The translations under genes and the position numbers were made by a program. DNA of 64,000 nucleotides from Neurospora crassa OR74A (lineage: Eukaryota > Ascomycota > Sordariomycetes > Sordariales > Sordariaceae), in the NCBI RefSeq assembly GCF_000182925.2, contig NC_026507.1, positions 2,914,001 to 2,978,000 of the forward strand. The letters run 5' to 3'. The notes beneath the pieces were generated by a model. The model was not told where the DNA came from. It saw nothing but the letters and a program-made list of their open reading frames with translations, and ran no database searches. Below are positions 44,581 through 54,684 of the stretch, one piece after another (the stretch's first letter is position 1; each line of letters begins with the position of its first letter).

Positions 44581-47500
44581 CTACTCCTCTCTCTTCTTGC
44601 TAAACAGGTTGGCCAGCGACTTCTTCTTGTTCAGCTTTTGTCTCTGTGATCCTGCCTGATTCGCTGCATCATTGTCATCTTCGGTAGGAATGGGAGGCGC
44701 CGGAATCAAGGGAAGCGGAGGCACAGGAGGGATATCCGGAAGGCGTGGAGGAGCATCTCTAGTGGTGACGGGGCTCAGGCTGGTACTTGTTGAGAAGGAA
44801 GAGGACGCTTCTCGGCGAAGATTACCCCGGGACTTCGTTTTCAACCTGCTGAAGGCGTTCCTCACCCTTCCCATAGTCGAAGGCTCATCATCGCTATCTG
44901 AGCTCCAATGTGACTTGGGCTCTTTTGCTGGCTCGTTGCTCAGCGTCCCCGAGTCTGCGCTGTCTCTCACCGTCACCAGAGCAGGACCTCTCGCGCGCAT
45001 TTCGACAGCCAGTCGAGGTTGCGGTCGAGGTTGCGGCTGAGCTTGAGCTGGAGGAGGCTGGCTGGACCTCGCGCTCGACCCCGAACCACGCGAACTACGG
45101 CCACGGCCACGACCACGACCGCCAGAACCCGAAGCAAAGGAAGGACTGGAAACGTCCGGCGTCATCGGGGTTGGCGAACTCATCATTGCCGGCGAGGTTG
45201 TGGAGCCTACGAAAGTCGAGGAACCGCTGAGGTGGCGGGAGCCGCTGTCCCTGCCAGAGCTCGTTGGGGGCGAAGTCATGTCGGGAGTCGAACCCGAAAT
45301 GGTGGATGGGCTGAACGTGCCCAACGTCTGGGTGCGCATGCGAAGTCCGGAGCGCAACACCGCTCGCTGGTCCTGGTACCCATCTCGAGTCCGCGAGACA
45401 ATCTGTCGGAGCTCTGCATCCAGCTCATCCTCGTCGCCAATCGGAGCACCCATTGGCCTGGGCGCCGACACTGCTCGCGTGCCAAAACGAGAGTTACCGC
45501 CAAGGGCACCATCACTGCGAGGGAGAGCCTGAGTTACGGAGCGGCCAAAACCACGAGGAGGCGAACCAACCGGCATAGGTGGCGGAGGAGCAATGGCTTG
45601 GGTCACCGACCGCGGAAGCCCACGGCCGAGCCCGGCACCAGAGCTGCTCACGCCAGGAGAAGCGAGGCCAGGAGAGATTGCACCAGAACGGACCACACCC
45701 CCGGCTCCTGAAGGCACTGTCATCGCAACATGAGGACGAGGGAGAACACCAACGGTAACGGAAGCGGCGAGACCACCATCACCAGACAAAGAGGTTGCAC
45801 CAGGCCTCTGCGCGCTTGAACCACGGTCAGGACGCAAACCTAAACCCATCGGCGGGTGGGGGAAGACATAAAGGGCAGGGCGTGCGGGCTGCGGCTGGGG
45901 GCGTGGGCTCGTGATGGCTGCTGAGCCTCGTCTTAATGCGGGCGCACGACGAAGGGGTAGCGGCTCAAGGTCCGCGAGCAATGGCGGCAGTGTGGTGGTC
46001 AACCCGTCTGCCGGGTCTTCCACGAGAGAACCCGGGATAGTCGGGCTCTCCTCCCGCGAGGGCACACCTTCGTCAAAGTCGGTGACAATGGCGCTGTTGT
46101 CGATGGCGAAGCCAGCTTCCTCGGCTAACTAGGTCAAGGAGAGGCTGCTGTCGTCCATCTGGGCTTCGTCGTGGTCCAAATTGGCGGGGAGAACCTCCCC
46201 CTGTCCCTCACCCGTGGCCGGGCGAGCTGTCCTTTCCGAATCGGCAGAGGATGGCGTCGGGGAAGAAGCCAGCCGAAGCCGGACCTCGTCACCCAACATG
46301 TGGGGAACCATCCCCCAGCGTCTTTGGTTGCCCTGGACGAACGTGGTGTCGGCCACAAGAGTTGTGTCATCACCACCCCGAAAGGCGGGTGACTCCTCTC
46401 TGGCCTGGGCGGCACCATACTCGTAATCACCGCGAGGCAAAAACGACGCATCGTCCGAGGCAATAAAGGACCGGTCAGCTGTTCCCGCTGAAGAAGAGGA
46501 CGAGGCGACAGCCACGGAAGAAGCACGTGGCACCGGCGAGCTGTCCCTGATGGTGGACAAGCTCGGGGCATACAGCCGGGGGCGGCTACCACCTTGCGAC
46601 TCCCTGCTGTCGGAGTCCTCATAGTCGCTCTCCTCCACATCTCCCTCGTACTCCACATCACCACCAACCTCTTCTGCTTGTACCTGGGTGCCCAATGGCA
46701 CAACGCTTTGCCCCGGAATGGGCGGAAGCGGCCTGTTGGGCAGTGGGGGACCAGGACGGTCGGCAAATCTTCCGGTGTAGAGGGGTAAACCCGCCCTACG
46801 GCCAGCTGGGACTACCGATGGGGAGAGGTTGGCGGGAAGAGGAGGGACAGGCGGAATGTCCTCGACAACGGGCCCGCTCAAGCCAGTAACCGCCGGCAAG
46901 CTGAGCGGGACGAGATCCGGAGTCGTCCGAGAAGAGTTGAGGCCGTGGGAACAGCCTTCCTGGGCTCGCTCGGCCTTCATCCTGCGCTTTTCACTCAGGC
47001 TCATGGCCGTGAGGCGCGCCAGATCCAGGCGAGGGACAGGAGGGGGACGTGGTCTGGAAGCGGTGGCCTCGAGGGGCCGCTCGCCAGCCACGGTTGTCGT
47101 GCTGCTTCGGCTACGGGTGCCAACCGCAGCGTCAGCCCCAAAGATCTGTCTGCCCGCCGTAGTCGTACGAATACGGACCGGACCGGGCCTGCTATCCAGT
47201 TGGGATCCTGGAGGTGTAGCAACAGAGGAAACCGCTCGCCAGAGTTCGCCTGACACGACCTTGTCATCGGCCGCCGACTCCCTCGCAACGAGTCCACCGG
47301 TGGGGGCAGTCTTCGCCCTACTTGCGTAGGGCACCTCGACCGTCGCAGCAGGGGCTACCTTCACCCGCGGGCCGTCATCGGTCGCCTTGTCATCAGCAAC
47401 CTTGGCCGACTTGGGTTCATCGGCAACTCGAGCATGGGTCCTCATCGTCCCCCTGACTCCCTCCTCGGCATTGACCCGGACTCCAAAGGAGCTCGAGTCG

Positions 47501-48416
47501 CCGACTCGGGCGAAGGACGAAACAGCCGCCTGGCGGCGGTGTCCCAAACCCCTAGCAGGCTGCTGGTGACCCGAAGGCCCCCGGCGCTGCTGGGGCAGCT
47601 GCTCCTGCTGCTGAATGGGAGCAAGGGCTGTGGCGGGGCCCTGCATGGAGGTCTGGAGAGAGGAAGAAGGGGACAGTCCAGAAACAACCTCCTCCAAGTG
47701 TTGTTCCTGGTCTTCTTCGTCATCCGCCTCGAAGAAGGTATCGAGAGCCGCATTGGTCGTCTCGTGCCTGGTTGACATGAAGAAGAAAAAATCGTTAGTT
47801 GTTTTATTCATATGCTGTGAAAATGCTTCATGCTTTCGCTTGAAAGGCCAGACGAACACAGTTGTCGTCCCAAGTCCCCGTGTACTACCCACGGGAAACA
47901 CTGGACACGACAACATTCAAACGACTACCCTGCCCTTCCCAAGAGATATCATCCTGCTCCGAAAGAGACGCGGATTCATCATCTTCGTCAATGGCAGATA
48001 ATACTAGGGCCCACGCCGGGTCTAGCCTTGCTAGACCGCAAAAACCTTCACCCCCCACAACTCATCAAGGGAGAGTCCTCGAAACAATTCACTAGAATTC
48101 ACTGCACTTACCACTCGTCAGGGAGCGATGCACCCGAAGATGCACCTCTCCCGCTACCAGCACCCTCGACGATGTTGCCATCACCGAGGGGCTCTTCCAG
48201 GACTGACGCCAAGAAGCCACCCGAAGGCGACGACGAGGCGACCAGCTGCCCGGGTCGGGTCCTGGTGGTGGTGCCTGCGCGGGCGCGGGCGCGGAGGCGG
48301 ACGGGTACCGGAATGCGGCTGCGGGGGCGGCCGCTGGTGCCGTCGTCGGGCGTCGAGCGCGAGCGCGAGGCGAGGGGAGAGGAGGAGGGGAAAGAAGAAG
48401 AGCGGGACGAAGACAT
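44581..48416 (-). CDS. 1134-aa disordered Pro-rich protein carrying the dispersed 'GTMRTHARVADEP' module
   Basis: Three exons: 48416-48112, 47767-46212 and 46124-44581. Intron 1 (GTAAGT...AACCAG, 344 nt) joins in phase 2. Intron 2 (GTGAGG...CTTGAC...TTAG, 87 nt) joins in phase 1 and removes an otherwise in-frame TAG at 46131-46129. The protein is almost wholly disordered: Ser/Arg-rich start (MSSSRSSSFPSSSPLAS), repeated Pro motifs (IPPVPPLPANL, PPLPNRPLPPIPGQ, PDIPPVPPLPLIPAPPIP) of the kind bound by SH3 or profilin-type partners, and a basic tail (KKKSLANLFSKKREE). Residues near 200-270 carry the module GVRGTMRTHARVADEP and then APAATVEVPYASRAK and AVSSVATPPGSQL, which recur at 52.1 and 61.1-62.0 kb. 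A link to polarity or cytoskeleton is only a guess from the Pro-rich motifs. No known family. Confidence 0.72.
46129..46131 (-). other. TAG removed by intron 2 of the Pro-rich gene
   Basis: TAG lies in the frame shared by both flanking exons, but a canonical intron (46211-46125) with a CTTGAC branch site and TTAG acceptor spans it and restores frame (ACG G|CC GAG). Confidence 0.75.
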
Positions 48417-51400
48417 CTTCTTGGTTGAGGTAGCTGCTTGCTGTCTGTTAGCAACGAAGTTGAAGACTGGAGCCAGTGATATGTGGTGGAAGCGGATGGA
48501 GTGCCCATGTACGATGGCACACGACCTGGAGAGAAGCGAGGGCCAAAGACAGAGGTGTTACTTACAGAAAGGCGAGGAGAGGTTGGTGGTGACTCTGAGG
48601 GCAAAGGGACTGTTAGTGGCTGGGTTAAAGGCAAAGAGAAAACAAAAGCGTCAAGGTGATAAGATGATGACGGTGATGGTGTTTGACAAGTGTGAAGCGA
48701 ATGGGTCGAGTTCGGTACTGGTAAGCTGTGATCTTCCCACACCATTCCATTGCCCCAGTTCTGGCGACGTTATTGTGTGGCTGCAATCAACCTTGGGAGT
48801 CCAGTCTCAAGGTTGACCACGTTGGCGGGATTGCTTGATTGAATCCAAGGTTTGGAACCAACAAGAAAAAGGAAAGATAACCAAAACGTACGGTAAAGAA
48901 AAGCTTGAAATCTGCCACAAAAGTTAGCAACGCGAAGAAAATCTCGAGCTTGGGTACGTTGGTGATTAGCTCGATCGTTTGGAGTCGTGATTGGCACAAG
49001 CTCCTTGTAGCCGACCAAGGGTGAAGACAAAAAGGGTACTGTCAGAACTGCCAAGGAGCAGTATGACGAGATCAACTATGCGATGATGGCCCAGGTCTAT
49101 GTGGGAGGACGCCCAGATCATGAAGAAGAGGTTCAGGAGAGAGGATGTGGGTTTTGTCAGAAGATATGGAGCTTACGGCGAAAAGTTGCTTGAAGGCTGG
49201 GCAGCGGCAACGAGAAAAGGGTCTTGAGCTTGGTACGACTGCGATGATGAAATGGTTAGCTCAAGTTCTTGCTTCAAGTGTGGTTCAGTTGGAGTCGTGT
49301 TCCAATCTCGAGTGAGGTCTGGAGTCAGGACTGTTGTTTCTGATGTGCGACCGCAAAGTTGTGAAGTGATCGCAATGATCTCAGAATAGGAGACGAGGAC
49401 CTGCTTTCTCAGAGTGCGCGAAGGCTTCTTGTCACGATGCTTGGGAGGAGTGTCCAAGATTTGATGGGTGGTGATGTGATGTGGAGGGGTAAAAGTCAAA
49501 GGGAGTGAAGATCAAGTCAAGAGATTTGGTATACTCGCGCTTGAAGCTTCTGAAGTCCACGTCAAAGTCTCCCAGACTCTTGCGATCGAGTCACTCGACT
49601 CTCTCGCATCGCGGTCTCAGGTGAAGATGCGGGTGAAGGTGACGGGTGGGTTTACCTGACTGAGTTGCCTTGGCGACGAGGGGAGAAGATGTGTGTGAAG
49701 GAGGAAGAAAAGGCAAAGCAGGGAAGGGCGTGATGGATGATTATACCTTTGAAAACGATGGAAGTTTTCTTTGGTTGAGGGCAGGATTGATGATGGTGAA
49801 CTGGGCACTGGGTACTTACTCGACGCGATGGTAGCTTTGGCTGATGGTGTTGTGGACAAGAAAAAGTTCGAGCGAGTGCGGGCGGAAGAGTTTAAGACCC
49901 AGGAGGGAGCAAGGCGGGAGGGCAACTGGACGGGGCACGGTCCTTTGAGAGGACCTGGACTGTGAGTTCGGACGACACCAGACTGGGCTTTTGTTGAGCA
50001 GATTTGCTTTGCCCACTTGGGACGAACGGCTGTGAGGCTGGAAAGCAAAAGTCAAGACGACTTGAGGCTGATCCTGCCGTACTCACCTTTTCCGTGGGCG
50101 GCTGGCTCAACACGGAGCTGGAGATTTCGGAGCAAAGGAGTGGAAGCTGAGATATGGCGAGGCTGGTCTTGCTACCAACGGCATCTTTCGTCTTGTTCAC
50201 CCAGGTCACTCAACGGGTTCTGGTCTTGCTCAGTAGGGTGAAGGCCAGACGGTTTTCAGATGACAACTTCCTATCGTGCTTCCAAGTCATTCTGTGAGAT
50301 ACTACATACAAGTGTATCCACCGAGCTCACATCATCCATCCGAGATATCACACAGGTATGGTTTGCTCTTTTTCACAGAGCTCCCTTCCCAAGGTGTACT
50401 TCTATCCTATATCGTTTGTTGACTTCGACAGTGGAGCGGCGTACATCATTTGCAGGTGTTTATGCTGGAACCAACGTCGTCAGGCTCCCCTTTCCCTTCT
50501 TTGACTGCGTTTGTAGACGTACTTTTACGAGCTAGCGTGACGACTATCGAGAGTGGAAGGCACACGTTGTCTGTTTCAAGTCGGTCATAGCGTCTTTGAG
50601 GGAGTTGGCTAAGATAGGTAGAGGTAGACACATCCTTCCTGAGCGGATGACGATTTTACGCCAGAAGCACCAATCTCGTGAAATATGGAATCAGGTGCCT
50701 CAGATATCTCTAATGGGGAGTCGACTGTTCACACGAAATGGACGCTGAAACTCGAAAACTATGTGTCTTTCTGGAATTGGTCAACACAACATATGGCCGG
50801 CTTGAAAACCATTGCTTGTTACACTCAATTTCAGGCAAATTTACTTGGCGTTCTCCTTCTTTGTGCCTTTGTTGCTTCCAAGTTAAAGTCGTCGAGTCAG
50901 CAGTCGGTGCACATTGCATAAAATCAAAAGCTCCCCTTGAACAACGAGGCCCGGGACTCGTACTTGCTTGCCCCGCTCCCTGAGTCTCGGCCAGGGAACA
51001 TACCGCGGTACTCTGTAAGATTCGTAAGTAGTAACATCTTTTGCGTGGTCAAGAAATATCGAAGTGAACGCCTGCTAATTTCAACGAAAATAAAGTCGGT
51101 GCTTCCATTGCAGTTCGCGAGTAGCGGGGCTAAGAGTACCGTAGTGGGAAACCCTTTTTCCAGACATGGGTTGTACACGTCTAGGGTTTGGAAGACAACG
51201 GTCGTTGCGACTTAGGCTTTCCCGCTTCGGTACCTCTACATACCTCTAGGTATATCAAGCAAGGCCCCCCCGCTACGATCTCTGAATAGGTTTTTTCTCC
51301 TCCTCTCTCCCTCTTTTCTTTCATCGACGTACATTTGCCAAACAAGGCCCCCCTCACCACCTGGTCCTTTCTCAAACAACGGGCAGCCAAGGTGAGCACC

Positions 51401-51532
51401 ACTACCACAAGCTTACATCTCTTCCTCCTGCTCCTCCTCCTGCCTAACCTCATTCGGGAACGTTCAACTTCCAGGGACGAGACAGCAGCTCAATACTAGT
51501 CAAAATTTTCCATACTGGGAATTTCGCTGGAA
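48417..51532. other. Gene-poor 3.1-kb region
   Basis: Upstream of the Pro-rich gene. It is rich in short, mutually overlapping frames of mixed strand without ATG context. Repeated 30-40-bp motifs of the type GAAGAC...CGAGCTTG recur with variation near 48900, 49220, 49550 and 49850, and donor-like GTGAGT/GTACTTAC sites suggest a long spliced 5' UTR. I do not support any coding gene here. Confidence 0.4.
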
Positions 51533-51890
51533 TTGAAAAGTCGCGACTCAGCCCGTCGGCTGCAGCAAACCCCCTGTTGCGCAGGGAACATCACAAGAGA
51601 AACACTTTGCGAGATCGATATCAGCTCCATCTCCCTCCGTGGCCCCCTCATCACGACGATCCTCAAGTTTTGCTCCCAGTCCGGTGGCCAGCCTTCCGGC
51701 GCTGAGTGCTACAAGTGCGGCGAGGTCGGCCACATAGCCCGCAGCTGCTCCATGGACGGCCAGGAGTAAGTATCCCCTCATCTTAAGACTGGCATTGAGC
51801 GGATGCTGACACACACTCCAACATAGATTTGAGGTCGCAGAGTCCGTGTTGACAAGGCCTCTGACCGACCGCGCCGGCCACGCCACCGTT
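51533..51890 (+). pseudogene. CCHC zinc-knuckle gene relic
   Basis: A plus-strand frame without an ATG encodes GAECYKCGEVGHIARSCS at 51698-51751, a complete CX2CX4HX4C knuckle very close to the last knuckle of fungal Gis2/Byr3-type nucleic-acid-binding proteins. A GTAAGT donor follows at 51766 and an ACATAG acceptor at 51826, which would lead into FEVAESVLTRPLTDRAGHATV before another GTGAGT at 51890. Upstream frames do not connect to a start or to further knuckles, although the parent protein has several. It looks like a fragment of a duplicated gene, or the last part of a gene whose beginning I cannot model. It lies beside a copy of the dispersed module at 52.0-52.1 kb. Confidence 0.5.
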
Positions 51891-52029
51891 GGTGAGTTTA
51901 ACCATCTTCCAACGAAGTTATCACCCAGTTAATTTTCGGCTATCTCTACGTCCATACCAGGCATCCTCCCACTAACCACACCTTTTGTTCTTTGTCCCGA
52001 AAAGCAGACAATCTACAGCGAACTGAGCG

Positions 52030-52140
52030 ACCTTGGCCAACACGGGTTCATCAGCAACTCGAGCATGGGTTCTCATCGTCCCTCTGTCTCCAGATCCCTC
52101 CTCGACACTGACCCGAGCCCCAAAGTGGTCAACAGAATTT
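52030..52140 (-). repeat. Dispersed coding-module copy, no gene around it
   Basis: The minus strand reads FGARVSVEEGSGDRGTMR then THARVADEPVLAKVA and is open. The DNA aligns with 47398-47500 (minus strand of the Pro-rich gene) with a short insertion. There is no start codon close by and no splice model connects it, so it is probably a displaced fragment. Confidence 0.75.
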
Positions 52141-53070
52141 CTGTACATAACCTGGGGATAATATTGACCTACTACACGTCTCCATCCGCGTGTCCTTTCC
52201 CAAAGAGCCACAAGAAAAAGCCGAAACCGAGCGACTTGCCATTGTCCAGGGTGCTGGCCAACACTCTAAAACCGAAAAGCAAGTCAGCACCCAGGACAAT
52301 CACCCGCCTCCACCAAGGAAATCGAAAAGCAGGAGGCGATAGTTTCGTAGCGAATTTTCAGAAATGGAGGCCACGGAGAACATCTTCAGTCTCGAGGTGG
52401 GGTGTACATACCGTACCTACCGACCTGTATATAGACGTGGAAGTTAGCTGGTACTACACCTTAGGTAGAGGAAGAGAACCTCTCCTTCACACAGCCCTCA
52501 TCATAATTCTGGAGGTGATCTTTCACTATCAATGTCACAGCTCCTTGTTCGGTACCTATACCTAGGCAATGGAACCTTGAGGCTTTGGACCATAGAGGTA
52601 GGTACTAGATACCATTCACCATCGTCCGCTAACCTCCCCATCGTCGAGGACCTTGACTACTTACCTAAATCTACCTACCTATTCGCCCGCAGGTAACCTT
52701 CAAACCTTGAATACCATCCAGGTTTACTTCCAATCCCTTCACTGTCAATTAATCAGGTTCTTAGTCTTTTCCACCAGACTTCCAGAACTATAAAAATCCC
52801 ACTAGTGATACCTCTACTCGGAGCTCGCTGAACTTGTTCCAGTCTTGTCCGAAACACCAAAGCACACATCTTCGACTTCCCACCTCCAAAAAGTCGACAA
52901 CACGACCATTGTCCACTCCCCTGTATCAGATCATACTTCTCAAATTTCCCACTGTACGTCACTACTTCTTTTGACAACAACCGCCGCTTACTAACATGGA
53001 ACTTCCACTACCTCCAGTATCGGCTGTTATATTACTCTCTTCTAGAGTTATTCCTTGAGACCAAGTCAAA
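52141..53070. other. Intergenic, promoter of the basic-protein gene
   Basis: 930 bp. Contains a cluster of TACCTA/TAGGTA words at 52550-52695 and CT-rich sequence ahead of the ATG at 53071. No gene seen. Confidence 0.5.
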
Positions 53071-53877
53071 ATGGCAGAAACCAATGATGAAGAGTCCAAT
53101 CAGGCAAAGTCCACGGCGGCAGCCAAAGAAGTCACCAAACCCCCCGCCAACAACAACCTCACCCCGGCCGCCAGAATGCTTCAACATATTCTATCAAGCC
53201 GCTCCCTCTTGATCATGAGGAAGACAATGATCCTCGAAGCCCTGAACCAGGCCGAGAACGAGGCCGAGGCTAAAGTGGAGGCTGCACTTGCCATGAAGAG
53301 CAACGACTTGAAGCAGGGCAAGGACGAGGACAGCGGCAAAGATAAAGATAAAGACAACGAAAACCCCCCCAGTCCCCTTACCCCGGACCGTCCAGTGAAG
53401 TCCCTGTCTACAGTCCAAGTGGAACAGGAAGTCAACATAAACCAAGCACAAGCGGCTATCCGTAGCCTGAAGAGACATGGAGCCAGCGTCCATGAAGCAG
53501 CAGCACGAGAATCTCCAGCAGACGTCCAGCAGAACCTTACAGCCGCCAACAACATTCCTCCCATGGCCGCCAAGGCTCCCATGGCTCCCAAGGCTACTAC
53601 CTCAGTTACAACACGTAGCGGTCGCGTGGTGAAGCCCACCCGGAAAACCAGAGGGATGAACGAGGCGATGGATAAGAAGAAACCCAGCACCGAAGCGGCT
53701 ACACGTACACATACTAGGATCAGAACCAGGATTAGGAGTGGAAAAGGAGGCAAGGGAGGAGCTACAAGGTCCAATTCAGCGCCACCGCCGGCCGCTACTG
53801 TGAACACAACGGTCACACGCAGTGGTCGTGTGGTGAAGCCTACTTTGAAGGCTAGAGGTAGGGAGATGGGGGCTTAG
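53071..53877 (+). CDS. Small basic disordered protein with two RSGRVVKPT repeats
   Basis: Single exon of 268 aa. The ATG at 53071 sits in a good context (TCAAAATGGC). The N-terminal third contains an amphipathic helix-like block (MLQHILSSRSLLIMRKTMIL then ALNQAENEAEAKVEAALAMK), followed by a charged KDKDKDN linker and a Pro-rich region. The C-terminal third is strongly basic with two copies of TRSGRVVKPT (about residues 187-196 and 251-260) separated by an Arg/Thr-rich stretch (TRTHTRIRTRIRSGKGGKGG). The repeats resemble nucleic-acid- or chromatin-binding peptides, so nuclear location is a reasonable guess. No known domain. The sequence shows no RIP and the frame is clean, but the lack of a folded domain means it could be lineage-specific. 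Confidence 0.65.
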   Translation: MAETNDEESNQAKSTAAAKEVTKPPANNNLTPAARMLQHILSSRSLLIMRKTMILEALNQAENEAEAKVEAALAMKSNDLKQGKDEDSGKDKDKDNENPPSPLTPDRPVKSLSTVQVEQEVNINQAQAAIRSLKRHGASVHEAAARESPADVQQNLTAANNIPPMAAKAPMAPKATTSVTTRSGRVVKPTRKTRGMNEAMDKKKPSTEAATRTHTRIRTRIRSGKGGKGGATRSNSAPPPAATVNTTVTRSGRVVKPTLKARGREMGA

Positions 53878-54684
53878 CGGACCGTATGAAATATCTGTAC
53901 GGTACATACCTCCAGGTAGCACGAGATGTTTTGCTTTTTCCCAATGCTTGGAAGGAGACGTGGTTGATTGCAAGTCATTATTGTGTAGAGTGAACAAATA
54001 ACTACCATCAACTCTTCTGGGTTAGAGAAGAACGAACTACCGCAACATGTTGTGTAAGTGAGTACTGAGCCAATGATTCACCAACTGTGACGTGGAATCT
54101 CCAAGTTCCTAGAGAGTTACTACGTACGTACAATGACATATCAAGTAAGAGAATATGGAAGAAAAGAGCTGAATCGAAACTAGGGGTACCATATAAAAAG
54201 CTACATAACATGAAATATAAAAACAAAAAAAACCATGGACAGTGATAGTCTAGGTGGGTATCGAGTACCACCACTACCACCACTCTCTGTGAACGCCGAA
54301 CCAACTCGCGATAAGAAAAGAAAAATCATGCTGAAGATAAACAGAAAGAAATAGAACGTATGGGGTGATGAATGAGTGTTGGTCTGAGCCATCACGGGCC
54401 CTAGTACCTTGTGTAAAGTGCGTGGAAAAGGTTGAAGCTCATGGCAAGTGCCTCTTTCCCTCATGATTCCAGTCTTCAAAGGAGCCAAGAAAACAGAACG
54501 CTTTTTCTTTTATCTTTCCATGCCCGCCTGGACTCCATATTTTCATGCCTCGAGGTACCAGCATGGTCCCATCTTTTTCTTCTCACTTTCGTCTTCTTAC
54601 TTTTTTCCTTTCCGTTTTGTCCAATGACCGCCTGGATTCTGACTGGACGGGCATAAGGACTTTCCCCGAGGCAAGTCAAAGATC
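53878..54684. other. Convergent intergenic region
   Basis: About 800 bp between the stops of convergent genes. T-rich near 54585-54605 on the plus strand, as for 3' UTRs. No gene seen. Confidence 0.5.

Noticed and set aside
46129-46131. Stop-codon read-through in the Pro-rich gene
   Set aside because: An 87-nt intron with GTGAGG donor, CTTGAC branch site and TTAG acceptor spans the TAG and joins both sides in frame.
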